This document shows, one piece after another, positions 1 through 10,930 of a DNA stretch of 64,000 bases. The position numbers and the translations under genes are program-made. Below the pieces are notes generated by a model that worked only from the letters and a program-made list of their open reading frames with translations, had not been told where the DNA came from and ran no database searches. Source of the DNA: Micropterix aruncella (taxonomy: Eukaryota; Arthropoda; Insecta; Lepidoptera; Micropterigidae); the NCBI GenBank assembly GCA_944548615.1, contig OX155963.1:20764261-20828260 (forward strand). The letters are read 5' to 3'. Positions within the stretch are counted from its first letter, which is position 1. Every line of letters begins with the position of its first letter.

Positions 1-375
1 CTCCCCCTTACGTAGCAGTGAAACGGTGTCAACCAAATCTATCGCGGACCACGGCATCCTTTGTTCGGCTCTTCACCCGGAATCGGGTAGCCGAAGGTCG
101 TTTCAAGAGCAGTCGCCGTAAGGTCAACGACTGCCCCCGCTTTATAGGAAACAGTGCTGCTTCCAGACAATCGATTGTCTGACGCCGCACAACGCGCAAA
201 CCGTCCAGGAGCGCCAGAAGGTTGACTCCTAGGGGAAACCAGCCCGAATGCCAGAGTCCTACCCGAGCTCGCACTTCATGCGTAGAGTCTGCCGGATGGG
301 TGTTGACCCGTGAGTGTGACCGACCCCGAACAAATGGGTCTTCGTGGCCAACTCAACAAGGGCCCATTAGCTCCC
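1..375 (+). mobile_element. Family A retroposon, copy A1 (cut by window edge)
   Basis: This is the right-hand part of a dispersed repeat that recurs about ten times in the window; the best copy is 56373-57062. Shared blocks include TTTCAAGAGCAGTCGCCGTA near 100, a GTGTTGACCCGTGAGTGTGA block near 300, and the end block GGGCCCATTAGCTCCC, after which unique sequence begins. The strand is assigned by orientation relative to the 56373 copy. The short open frames in it are not conserved between copies, so I do not call a gene. The superfamily is unknown; target duplications on other copies point to LINE-type retroposition. Confidence 0.75.
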
Positions 376-880
376 AATGAATATGAACTGTCTTTTTTCA
401 TCGTGAATCTGGCTTTTGTAGATTGTACAACTCAATTTACCTTGTTTTGAATTGCGTTATCGTATACGTTCGATGCCGCTTAAATCTAAGGACGAAAAGT
501 CGACGGAGGCTATTTTGTATTCAATGCAAAGTCCCAAATCTCTCGCATGTGAAGAATCGCAAGTAATTGATCAGGGCTTTGGGTGGGAAGTAGGAAATGT
601 GCGCGGGTCCTCGCACTTGTATGCAGGGGTCGGGGATTTATTGAACGTATTGATGTCAGGGGTGGATTGGCAGCGGGAAGGACGGGGGGTTGCGTCAGTG
701 TGGTGACGGAATTGGAGGGGGGGGTGCTACTGATATACAACCCCATCACTCAACCCGACGTTTATTCTCAAACTGCATGAACATTTAAATAAATACATGA
801 GGGGTGGGCTAACCCCTAAGTTAGGTTTCGAAAACCTCGAAAGGTTTCGAAAGTTAGGCCTTTTTAAAAAAAATACACAC
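376..880. other. Unassigned sequence, G-rich in the middle
   Basis: Apparently unique sequence between family A and a Harbinger terminus. The part at 590-730 is G-rich on the plus strand and holds overlapping short frames on both strands with no recognisable domain. I see no gene. Confidence 0.5.
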
Positions 881-881
881 T

Positions 882-943
882 GGGCTCGATTGCTTTTCTT
901 CATGAACTAATATCGGAACATATTTTTATGCGAGCGAGACAGA
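882..943 (+). mobile_element. Solitary PIF/Harbinger terminal repeat fragment
   Basis: The stretch starting GGGCTCGATTG and containing CATGAACTAA and GCGAGCGAGACAGA matches, in order, the first ~60 bases of the terminal inverted repeats of the Harbinger element at 47292-51559. Only this end is present: the sequence switches to the family V leader at about 961. It is a truncated Harbinger copy or MITE remnant, probably interrupted by the V element. Confidence 0.7.
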
Positions 944-960
944 TCAGTGCTTTGTATGTA

Positions 961-1530
961 AAATAAGTTAATAGTAAATACACATGTTTAAAAACAAGCT
1001 TTTATTAAAATACTCTTTCCCGAGCCAACCCTGAGTGCAGCAGTCATGTCATAGTAGAACTTGGATCGGGATGTTTGAATGATATATAGGATTTCGTGTT
1101 TGTGCTGTTGACCGTTGAGGAGTCCACTCGTTGGAAGGCAACCCTGGGTGCAGCAGTCCATCGCGGTGAAACTTAGAACGGGCTATTATAATTAAATGCG
1201 TATACAAATTTTCGTTTCTGTGCTGTTGACCGTTAAGGAGCCCCGTCGCTGGAAGTTAACCCTAATTGCAGTCACGGTGAAAATTGCAACGGGCTATTAT
1301 AATTGCGTTTACAAATTTTCGTTTCTGGGCTGCTGACCGTTGAGGGATCTCCTCGTCAGGAGCCAACTCTGGGTGCAGCAGCCATGCCATGGCGAAATCT
1401 AGAACGGGCTATCATAATTGAATGCGTATGCAAAATTGTGTGTCTGTGATGTTGACCGTTGAAGAGTAGCCTCGTCGGGAGCCGATCCTGTGTGTAGAAT
1501 CCGGTCATGCTCGTCATAAAAATGCGTTGG
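961..1530 (+). mobile_element. Family V dispersed element with internal minisatellite, copy V1
   Basis: A leader (AAGTTAATAGTAAA, then an A-rich run and CTTTTATTAAAAT) is followed by about four tandem units of 106-118 bp. Each unit holds CCCTGGGTGCAGCAG-like, AACGGGCTAT and CTGTTGACCGTT blocks. Unit starts fall near 1022, 1138, 1256 and 1362. A 3' segment with GGTCATGCTC follows near 1500. The same leader, repeat and 3' order recurs at 19656, 23601 and 40720 with different unit numbers. No coding potential; superfamily unknown. Confidence 0.75.
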
Positions 1531-1596
1531 CAATGCGCTCTCAGCCATTGGGTTACGTTAAACGCCTAAAGCGGCGCGGCTCGTGTCTCAGCTAGG

Positions 1597-1614
1597 GGGG
1601 GGGGGGGGGGGGGG
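1597..1614 (+). repeat. Poly-G run
   Basis: An uninterrupted run of about 18 guanines. Homopolymers of this length are prone to length error in sequencing, so the exact length is uncertain. Confidence 0.9.
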
Positions 1615-1659
1615 TTGGGCCAAGCGCCAACAGATGGTGTTAATATTTTATTAAAATAT

Positions 1660-2012
1660 ATGGCGTAATTTAAATATTATCAGTGTAGCTTGTATGTGAA
1701 ACATTTAAACCAAAATGTCACAATGTGATTTCGGCCCTACAAGGCATCTGTGTACCGGATTTCAAGTCTTTAAGTCCAATATTGTGAGATTGAAATATGA
1801 CTAGTGCGTTAGTGAAATATGACTATCAAACCGACCTAAAACAGTTTCGTACTTAATACGGCGGTATGTAAGTATTATTAGTGTAGTTTGAATATGAGAT
1901 GATATTCCAACCAATATTTCACAATGTGATTTCGGCACAATAAGGCATCTTTGTCCCAAATGTCAAGTTTATTAATCCAATATTTCCAGATTGAAATTTT
2001 GACTAGTGCGCG
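1660..2012 (+). repeat. Two-unit diverged tandem duplication (~205 bp period)
   Basis: Two blocks share, in order, AGTGTAG, CACAATGTGATTTCGGC, AAGGCATCT, TCCAATATT and TTGACTAGTGCG-like sequence. Clear matches span 1665-1805 and 1870-2012. The short open frame starting at 1951 lies across the second unit and is not conserved in the first, so it is not called as a gene. Confidence 0.75.
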
Positions 2013-2035
2013 GGAGCGCACTATATATTTGCACG

Positions 2036-2059
2036 ATATATCGACACGCGTCGATATAT
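2036..2059. repeat. Short palindrome
   Basis: ATATATCGAC and GTCGATATAT flank a 4-base centre, giving a 10-bp-arm palindrome. No function is implied. Confidence 0.8.
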
Positions 2060-2129
2060 TTGCGTATAAATTAATTCAAGGAACTATTTATTTGCCAGAG
2101 ATACTATGTAAGTTTGAATTGATATTTTT

Positions 2130-2400
2130 GTAGACAGGCCAGTGGGAAGGGTTATAGCTCTTCTTAATTCCTTACCCACCGAAATAGACATCTTTTGTAT
2201 ATCCCTTTGGCAGCTAAAAAGGCAACTCCCTGTTATCTCATGTTTATCATAATCTGTCTTATATTTAGTTTTATATTTTTACGTTTTTTTTTTCTTGTTC
2301 AATGTTATCATTAATTTAGTTATGTAATTCATTTATTTTTAGACTTACATTCGTCTGTAATGCTCTTGAATAATATTTGAAACTAATAAATAAATAAATG
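2130..2400 (+). mobile_element. Probable LINE 3' end with AAAT tail
   Basis: A non-coding stretch becomes T-rich and ends in an ATAAATAAATAAATG run at 2385-2400. This is the usual look of a CR1/Jockey-type LINE 3' UTR with a short tandem A-rich tail. No coding part is attached, so this could also be ordinary low-complexity DNA. Confidence 0.35.
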
Positions 2401-2489
2401 AAAAGTCTGCCGACTATCAAAAATCACCCCGAGATCTTTAGCTGCCGCAACGTGATTTATGGGATTCGGAACAATTTTGTATGTAAAAT

Positions 2490-2790
2490 TGAATGAAACC
2501 CGCCAAAATCCGCCTGACAAAACAAACTGGATGGGCCAATAGAGAAACAATCAGTGCCAGAAATCGTGGGAGTACCCATGCCGACAATCCCTTAACCCGT
2601 CGAACTTCCGGCCCGAGGGGTTGCGGTCGGTGCGGCGGGGTGGGTCGGGAATATCCGAGAATAAACAGGCAAAGGGTTGCCTGATATATTATCCGGGGCC
2701 CCGAGGGAAGACGAGTACGCGCCGTCTTGACGGCTATTCTTGATATAATGCCGTCGCACGAAAACAACGGGCAGGCGTGCTTAATTTTGG
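2490..2790. other. GC-richer unique island
   Basis: About 300 bp of higher GC than its surroundings, with CCCGTCGAACTTCCGGCCCG-like sequence around 2600. I saw no internal repeat and no match to other repeats in the window. Open frames exist on both strands but show no domain. It may be conserved non-coding (regulatory) DNA or an exon I cannot recognise. Confidence 0.35.
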
Positions 2791-2799
2791 TTGAGTTGA

Positions 2800-4010
2800 C
2801 GAAATGTTGAGAGGCAGCTACAGTAGAAAAACAATACAAATATGTCAGGTTCAGTATGTCCAAAATTCGGAACGAATAATATTATACATACTGCATTTTT
2901 TATGGTTTGACTTGGATTTTATTAATTATTCATACTGCATTTGGATGTTATTTTTCAGATGTTATTTTGGATGCTATGCCAGCCGTGCTCAACTCGTCGA
3001 AAGTTCAGTAATTCCAAAATTGAACATCTACTCTTTGGGTGTACTGACCCGCCCTCAAAAGGAATAATTATCCTATACGATCGCTTTAATTGCGAAATCA
3101 GGACTTCAAAAACCTCTGATCGTAAGATTCGCATTTGTGAAATAGTTCCTGCTACTTTTCACTGCTAAATATTTTTTTTATATAAATAACACTCATCGAT
3201 ACATCTGTAGTATTACAATGCATCTAGAGAACTTCCCTTTTAGTAGGGATGGGCAATAGAAACCCCATAATCTTTCACATATCAAAACAAAAGGGAAAAA
3301 CCTGGCACCACTCCACGGACCACTTTAATTGCATTTTAAATATACTAACCAAGAGCGCTATTTTTCTATAGCAGGCAGATCGTTATAGTTCTGGTTGTTA
3401 TTTTTGAACCATCCAGCTTTCTTAGTCTAGATTTTTTTTGCAATGTAATTTATTTAAACGGAGATCCAGATCTTCCAAAGATCAGTACGTTTCAAATTAT
3501 ATCTACTGAACTTTGGATTTTTGGAACTTTGGCCCGCAAATCACGATAAAATCGTGTGAAGCTTAGAACTTCCAATTTGAACATACTTAGCTTAGTAGGA
3601 CTTAGAAAACCCAATATGCATCTGTGGAACGCTGCAGGATGAAGACCACCTCCGATCGTGTCCGCAACTGTCAACCTCCATCACACAACAGGATCCACAA
3701 GAGGCAAACGACAAGGCCATCCAGGCCGCATATTTTTTGAGAGACGTGTCCTAAATTGGTCCGGACACGAACGAACGATGCTTTGGACTTGACTCTAAAA
3801 ACAATACAAGAAAAACTGTAAAAGAAGTTTTTATGCTGTTGAGTATATTCGAAATGTAGTTAAAAGAATGGAGGACTTTAAAGTCGTTTCATTTCACATA
3901 TTCTTTACTCTTGTAGTATCACGAACGACACAGCCTCATTATTTGCTTTACAATACATCTCCACGCCACTCAATCAGTCACGCATTTCTTCCAGTCTTTG
4001 GAATCACATA
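2800..4010. other. Unassigned AT-rich sequence
   Basis: Several short frames occur but none has a recognisable domain or splice structure. Nothing further seen. Confidence 0.5.
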
Positions 4011-4014
4011 GGTT

Positions 4015-4175
4015 AATATTCTTTCTGACTATCCTTCCATCTATATTTGGGCATGCCTGGTCTTGTTTTTGTTGGCATTTCCTCAAGGGCCATATTGAGG
4101 ATTTTGTCTGATGGTTCTCTCTTGACATAGCTCAGCCACTGTATACGCGTACTACTGTATAGGCGTCGTATTCTG
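4015..4175 (-). pseudogene. C-terminal scrap of a non-LTR retrotransposon ORF2
   Basis: On the minus strand one frame reads RIQWLSYVKREP, then KILNMALEEMP, TRPGMPKYRWKD and a stop at about 4015. The pattern R-x-WL-x-x-V, then MALE-x-x-P-x-x-x-R-P-G-x-P-x-x-RW-x-D is the typical C-terminal tail that follows the reverse transcriptase in many insect LINEs. The catalytic domain is absent and the upstream frame is broken, so this is a dead 5'-truncated copy. The clade cannot be fixed from the tail alone. Confidence 0.6.
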
Positions 4176-4529
4176 GGAAAAGTGCAAGAACTTTTTTAAG
4201 GCTTCTATACTAGAAACGGTTTGGTTATCATCCAATTTTATATCCTGCCGATTTCATCCTGGGATTAATGTGGTATAGCTCGCTTCATCTGACGGATATG
4301 TTGACACTTTGTCATATGTTCAAACAGCTTAGTGGAGCAGCGAGTAACCCGATCGTCCTCAGTACATTTTGTACCTACCCGATAACTAATTGTGAGCTAG
4401 GGGAAATTAACTGCGCGCTAGGCCGCATACTCGCACTAATAGCATACAGATAGTAATGGTTGCTCGGGATATTCGTCACCTAAACGCAATGTAAACTGCA
4501 GATCAATATTTCCATTAAGGCATTGACGG

Positions 4530-5335
4530 CTAATGTCAGTAAAGGGCAATGAAGAAAAATGTATGGGCGCTGGACCCAGTTATGCACCTGTTCAATAACA
4601 ATAACGTATTTACCATTGCAAAGATCGATTTATCTAGAATATTTGTGACCTTCAACTTATGTCAATTATGAGCCGTTTCGGAGATTTAAAGTTTGAAATG
4701 TTGAAATGAAATGGTCAATTAGTTATTAAAAATATATTTGCAGTGAATTTATTGGATTTATTGAAATATTATTTCAAAATTAAAATGGTCAATTATTTAT
4801 AAAAAATATATTTTCAGTGAATTTATTGAAATATTATTTGCAGTGCATATCTAATAAAAGGTAGAATATTAAGATGTACGGTCACGGGCACACCATGTTG
4901 GACAGCTGACCTTAGGGTTAGTACGTCAGTAGGTAAACAGAGCGGCAATGAAATCATGAGACACATTACAGAGTTCAAACAACATATCCCAGTATTTCTC
5001 CTCCATACCTATACTGGTGACAAACTTGAGCATTCCTAGGAATAGTTTGTACGTATTATGTACCTACTTTATCGTTTCGGGTATTCGGTGACGGTTTTAG
5101 TTTAAACAGTTATTAAAAATACAATGTCTGGATTTTTTAGGTGCCCTAGAATATATCAAGTAATTAGCCATATTTAATAGGATATAACTCAGAAACGGTT
5201 CATAATCGGGATCAGTCGTTTTAGTAATAAATGTTCTACATAAGGAGGTCTTTCCATTGGTATGTATATGATTTACAGCTATTGGAAAAGTGGGCCCAAA
5301 ATACCCATTCTCTTTTAATGATATGGTTACATGGT
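4530..5335 (+). repeat. Dispersed repeat family P, copy 1
   Basis: About 800 bp that reappears in reverse complement at 54715-55485. Shared blocks include AATGTATGGGCGCTG at 4558, CACACCATGTTGGACAGCTG at 4889, CAGAGTTCAAACAA near 4971 and AGGATATAACTCAGAAACGG near 5178. I found no terminal inverted repeats or coding capacity. A local duplication (AATGGTCAATTA...ATATATTT) lies at 4710-4860. Confidence 0.7.
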
Positions 5336-5339
5336 TTCT

Positions 5340-6365
5340 ATAAGCTGAAAATCTTTAGTATACTATTGTTATTGTGCTTGGAATATGGCACATATAGTTT
5401 GATTTTAAACAAGGAATTAGTTGTAATGTTTCCTATTGCTGTGAATAATAATAATACACGCTTTATTCATAAGAAAAGACGAGCATATTGTCTACGGGCA
5501 ATATTATAGAGCTAACCTATACTGATTTGCGAACATTGTTTGCGGGTAGTTACTAAGGTAACCTATATATCGAGTTTGGCAATTGAAAAGATAATAAGAA
5601 ATATAGACTAAAATATAGATTTATACTCTTTTTGGGTGCAGAATGTGCCTCTCCAAAATAAACTAAGGCCTATAAAGTAAGCAACAGTTTAAAAAGGAGT
5701 AGAATGGAATCAAATAAAATCTGAAATCGCCAGCCAAATCTCTGTTTCATCTCTTTAAAAATCTTGGTCTCTTCAGGAAAGTAATCAATTCCTTACTAGA
5801 AAAAATATCTGGAACTGCAAGTCTCGCATCTCAACTTCTATGGAAAGCCATAGCCTGTTATGGATGGCAAGGATGGGGGGAGGGGACGGTCAATGTGTGG
5901 TAATGTATTGTAATAATAATATAATAATAATGGTCAATGTGTCGTTTGTATTTTTTTATAGTATTTATTATAAATGAATAAAATAGATAAAATTAATGAA
6001 TGGAAATAATAATTATTAAAATAAAAACACATAAAATAAGGTAGGGGAAGCTAGGGAATTTTGGGCACCCGGGGCAGTATGTTTTGCCCCCCCCCCCTCC
6101 CACTTTTACGAGATGAATTTAGTCCTCCAGCGCATGAGGCAGCGGCTGTATCAGCAGGAGCCCACGTCAAGCGACAAAAGTCGCTCGTCTTTTGTTTGAT
6201 GTAACTATGTGTTGTATATTTTGGCAAACATAACTTTATTTAAGAGGAGTGTTTCTTTGCGTTTTTATTACCTGACGTAATTTAAACCGCTGTTGTTTGA
6301 AATGCATGTTGCATTGATGTTTAGGAGAACTGTGTTATGGGGCCTTATGGACGGGGCACTTTGAG
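5340..6365. other. Unassigned AT-rich sequence
   Basis: Contains an imperfect AATAATAAT microsatellite near 5910 and a poly-C run at about 6087. No gene or recognisable element. Confidence 0.5.
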
Positions 6366-6368
6366 CAT

Positions 6369-6445
6369 ACTGTCAACAAATCATCGCCATACATGGAGTA
6401 TATATTAGTACGGGCCTAGTTGAGCAGATTCTACAATTAATATAA
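6369..6445 (+). repeat. Short dispersed repeat (family T), copy 1
   Basis: CAAATCATCGCCATACAT and CGGCCTAGTT-like blocks recur at 22920-22985 in the same order. Too short to classify. Confidence 0.5.
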
Positions 6446-6638
6446 GTTCAATGATTTTTCTTTTTATGAATACATTATTATTATTATTATTTTTATTACA
6501 AACCACAAATAAAAAAGAGCTAGAGTAATCCTAGGCCGATGAACTGGTTGCATAGAAGTGGAAAGAAAAGGAGAACGATTGACGCGACGATAAAAGCCTT
6601 TTTCTAAAAATACGTTTTTATAATCTAATGAAGTTCGG

Positions 6639-6855
6639 CCCGGTGGCACAGTAGTTACGTCTCCTGATCTTACATTGTAAGGTTCCGAGTTTGATTCCCA
6701 GCTGGATTACCATTTTCCGTTGGGTTAAAATTAACGAAATTGCATTTGACTTCTGTCGATTGAATGCAATAATAAGGTACACATTCATATAAACACTGTC
6801 GTATGACAATGAACCCGCCCATTGTGAAATGTCACAATAAAGAGTAGAAACAAAC
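6639..6855 (+). mobile_element. tRNA-derived SINE with 8-bp target duplication
   Basis: The head holds a box A-like TGGCACAGTAG at 6647 and a box B-like GAGTTTGATTCC near 6689, the two internal RNA polymerase III promoter boxes of a tRNA gene at roughly tRNA spacing. A non-tRNA body follows, ending ACAATAAAGAGTAGAAACAA. AAGTTCGG stands directly before (6631-6638) and after (6856-6863) the element, which I read as the target duplication. The same tail occurs at 45040-45107. The head does not fold as an intact tRNA. Confidence 0.8.
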
Positions 6856-6863
6856 AAGTTCGG

Positions 6864-7858
6864 GTGTCTTGTGCCTGCAATAGCCCATCTATTACAGGCA
6901 CACATCTCACTGCTCGTACGCTGGAGAAGAAGAAAATCACGAGGAGAAATCTTATCATATTTGCCAATCAAGATGCAGCTTTTATAAATTAAGAGCCCGT
7001 AATGACCCTTATATGCTTCTTGTGCCACAGATACGAGGCCAAATGAACATTTTCCTCTTTTTATTAAATTGATGTAATTATATTTTTATTTGGAGCTTTA
7101 AGTTTAAGGTTTTCTCATTTAGACATAAAGCTAAGTACATCAGTGTTTGTGTCAATATTTTTTTGTAGCATTCTATCCACTGCTTAGCTTAACAAACATA
7201 GCAGCCTAGCCTCAGGTGCCTATAGTACACCGGATTCACCCAATATATTCTCACACGGTCAAAATTTTACATCAAACCGTTCAAAGAAAATCAGTTAGTT
7301 AATTTGTTTTTGCGTCACCGCTCGGAATTCAATTTCGTACAATAAGATTATTGTATAACCTGTCCGTTGTGTGCCTAAATATTTGAATGTTTCTGTTTAC
7401 TGAGACTTAAATTGTCGAATATGAGTATTACGAATCTCTCCGTTATCCAGATGTCTTTTCCGTTTACGGGTCATGTGTAGATACCCGTTTCCCTTCGGCC
7501 AATTTCGGTCCAACGTTGGTGGCTGCATCATTGAGTGTTCACAGCATTTGCCAGGTATAATTATTCCGCAAGGCAATTATAGGCAATTAAATAATTATAG
7601 GCAAGGATCGCTATGTCTTCGGAGTGGCTCTGAGTGGAGAAGTTAATTAAAAAAGGAGACAGCAGTTACTATGTCTTAGCTCTAATGGGGTATCTTTGGC
7701 AGTGCTGGCACACTTTATCAAATTTTTAACTTCATTACTCATTAATTCGGTAACCAGGAAGGTAAATTCGTTAACAGTTACTCAGTTAATCCAATGTAAA
7801 TGTATCGAAAGTTAACGTTCACACGTTAAAAGAGCTAAAGCTATTAAAATGTGCTGTT
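6864..7858. other. Unassigned AT-rich sequence
   Basis: No recognisable gene, RNA or element. GGCAATTATAGGCAATTAAA-like local repetition occurs near 7575. Confidence 0.5.
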
Positions 7859-7862
7859 TTAA

Positions 7863-8297
7863 CCCTTTGAGGACCATAGAGCTTTGGAAGCGTATGGATA
7901 TTTTTGATATTTAAAACTATTAAAGTTTTGTGAATATTGGTACAATAGATTTTATAAAAATTGATGGGACATGAGTGTCCATGTGGTCCATAAAGATGCA
8001 AAGTTATAACTTTTCCAAAATTTGATTATGTACTAAAAACGTGCTAAAAGAAAAAATCAAATTGGAAAAGTCACCATAAATATTTATTTTAAATCACTAG
8101 ACTTTGTTGGTCATTTGCGATATAAGAAAAAATACGGCATATTTTTAAACAATATTTTCTTTGTGGCTAATATTAGGATTTTGATGTCTCAATAACATTT
8201 AATAAATATAATTTATAAGTTATTCGTATTCGATAATTTAAATTTTTTTTTGAAGTTATGGGACACATACATGTATGTCATATGGGGCCCTAAAGGG
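7863..8297 (+). mobile_element. piggyBac-type MITE, copy 1
   Basis: The element is bounded by TTAA at 7859-7862 and 8298-8301. Its termini are inverted: left CCCTTTGAGGACC, right GGGGCCCTAAAGGG, both beginning CCCTTT when read inward. TTAA duplication with CCCTTT-type ends is characteristic of the piggyBac superfamily. At 435 bp with no open frame it is non-autonomous. A second copy in opposite orientation lies at 15182-15554. Confidence 0.8.
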
Positions 8298-8638
8298 TTA
8301 ATAATCATTGAATAGGGTATCAGAGTATTAACAGTCTAGTTTTTCGCAAAATGTATACTTTGCTTCAATTATTGTATGATTTTAAAGGGGAATTCCTGGC
8401 CAATACGAGAAAATAATAATGCTATTAGGTCCGTACAATAAATGGAAAAGTACGAGAATAATAAATGAAACTACAAATTCTAAGACAGATAGCGGTTATA
8501 GCGAATGGTTGTAACAAACTGAGGATGTCGACGGCGCGGCGTTCCAATTAGAAGAAAAAAAAACACTAAAAACACGCTTTTATAAATGCACGTAAAAACC
8601 AAAAACGGTTTGTTATAACCTTGAAACCTGATAGTGTT

Positions 8639-8990
8639 CAAAGTCTATTACGTGACCTTTCTCACAAGTGCAACCACGACTACGATACGATATTCCATCA
8701 TGGAATGCCAGTTCCTGTCTTCCGGCTTCATCATCAGACCTTAAAACTCAATCGTGGTCAAAGTTTATTACATGACCTTTCTAACAAGTCCAAACACGGC
8801 TATGATACGATATTCCATCATGGAATGCCAGTTCCTATCTTCCGGCTTCATCATCAGACCTTGAAACCTAATCGTGGTCAAAGTTCATTCCAAGACTTTT
8901 CTAACAAGTCCAAACACAGCTATGATACCATGTTCCATCATGAAGTTCCAGTTCATATCTTCCGACTCCATCATCAGACCAGTTCGACAG
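8639..8990 (+). repeat. Three-unit 120-bp tandem repeat, open in one frame
   Basis: Units begin at about 8639, 8759 and 8879; each contains GATACGATATTCCATCATGG-like sequence and CTTCATCATCAGACC. Because the period is exactly divisible by three, one plus-strand frame stays open through all units (8621-9043) and would read as three ~40-residue repeats with YDTIFHHGMPVP and FRLHHQT motifs. The frame has no recognisable domain or flanking gene structure, so I treat it as a minisatellite rather than a gene. Confidence 0.8.
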
Positions 8991-9104
8991 TACCATATTA
9001 TTGTATTGTCATCAGAACAACATACAGCTGCCACTTTTCATGATCCTTGGAAGATGGTTAAAAAATTAGTTACCTTAGATTCCATTCCATAGTTAGTTAG
9101 GGTA

Positions 9105-9320
9105 CATACAGGTCGACCTTAGAGTGTAATGTGTTAAAAAAGGAGTGTAATGTGTTCAGGTTTTATCTATATACTTCTAAACGCTCAAATCGATTTAGAA
9201 GTATGTAGTATTGTTAGAACCGTTGTGTCATCCCTAGTGTCATAAAATACCTTAATTATCAAAATATAAAGTAAATAGTTGTCTAAATTATTATTTTCTA
9301 CAAAACACCTACTATAGATC
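9105..9320 (+). repeat. Dispersed repeat family Q, copy 1
   Basis: Shares AAAGGAGT(G/C)TAATGTG, CGATTTAGAAGT, TCATAAAATACCTTA and AGTTGTCTAAAT-like blocks, in order, with 27455-28150. The last block is also at 59735-59850. Non-coding, possibly a MITE or a degraded DNA transposon. Confidence 0.55.
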
Positions 9321-9526
9321 TGAGACCGGTATTAAAAAAGTCGTAGGTCACTTTTATCTTAGTTTTTCATTTGATATAATGGCACGTACCTACTATAAAA
9401 TCAACTAATATACAAAAACATGTTTTTTCCGAAAAAAAAATATAACACAGTTTTTATTTTCCCGGCCCAAGGAAGGTGTTGTGAACGTGCTAAAATCTAG
9501 ATGAAGACAGAAATATCCATCTTGAT

Positions 9527-9541
9527 CCCCCCCCCCCCCCC
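9527..9541. repeat. Poly-C run
   Basis: About 14-15 consecutive cytosines, followed by GTGTGTTTGTGTCTGTGTGTG low-complexity sequence at 9590-9612. Confidence 0.9.
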
Positions 9542-9659
9542 TGAAACAATTAGCACCATTTCCAGGCTGAAGTCTGTCTATGAGTCTGAGTGTGTGTTTG
9601 TGTCTGTGTGTGATGACAGCACCTAAACGCTTCATCTGGTTGAGCTAAAATTTGAAATA

Positions 9660-10930
9660 CAGGCATCATTCGGTCATGGCAAGAGTTGAAAAGACTGTAG
9701 TTGAAATCGGCCCACCAGAGGGCACGCTAGTTTTCCTTCAATGTCGAAATATTGCAGTTAGAGACTTGAAATTTGGTACAAGATGCTTTGTTGTGGAATA
9801 TTGGTTAGAATATGCCGGTCACAAGCGACGCAAATAATATTTTAAGTCCACCATATTTAAAAAAATATTACATAATTTTCGGAAAAATACCATTTTAATG
9901 CCACTGAAAATACTATATACATATATACTAGGAATTGGGTCGCAGGGGAGTTGGGTTGGTGGGGGGTTGGCTTGTATACTTGCCGGGAAAGTTTTGGGTG
10001 TGTCACAAACGATTTTTTTATAGTTTCACATATAGTTGCCCCTTGAAAATTTTGTCGTCCAGCCGAGAACAGAGTATAATATTTTAGTGAATATCGAGAC
10101 AAATTGTATCCAAAAATTGACTACCCCTGATCTCTGCACCCTTGTTGTTTACGGGCAAGGGCAAACACACATCAAGTATATCTATCTCTTGATCTGACGT
10201 TTATGGAGGTCTCATGTCTGCCTCACGATTTTGCATTTTTCTTCTTTTTATTCGAGCCCCGGGACAGAAAAAGATGGATGCTAATTATTTTCCGCTTTCT
10301 TATTCCTTTACTTTCTTTGTTTTGTTCTGTAAGATACCTCTGGGAATCGATAGGATAGCGGGATCTCTCTGAAATGAATCTCATTGAAATGAAACTACTC
10401 CCTATGGCGAAGCAATAAAAACGAAGTAAGTATACCAGGAAGATAAATTATTTCATGAAATAGAAAGGTATCCTTAGTTGGAATAAAATAAATGTTGTGC
10501 ATGAATTTAAGCATCCAAGTATGTCGCACCAATTTTGGATTTTCTGGAAAATTTGCAGGATTAGGTTGTTAAATATCACATTTACCAACTTCTTTCATGT
10601 TTTTTTTATAAATTAGTGAATATTTTGTGACAATATTATAAATATAATTAAAACCAGAATGAAATTTTGTAGTCACCGTTCGGCCTTTCACAATAGACGA
10701 TGAATTATAAATATTAATGGAGGACGGAGAGTGCCTTTTGTTTAACACATATATTCATATTTTCAAAGATAGCAGTACATATTAAATACTGTCGACAGAA
10801 TCTGTCCATGATTTTCATTAACATCCATTGAAATTATACACCGAACTAATAGACGCTAAAATAAATAAAAAACTTTTCGTTACACATTTAAATTATAACA
10901 GAACCTAGAAACGACGACATCTTATAGTAA
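9660..10930. other. Unassigned AT-rich sequence
   Basis: Short frames only. A G-rich patch (GTTGGTGGGGGGTTGG) lies near 9954. Nothing recognisable. Confidence 0.5.
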
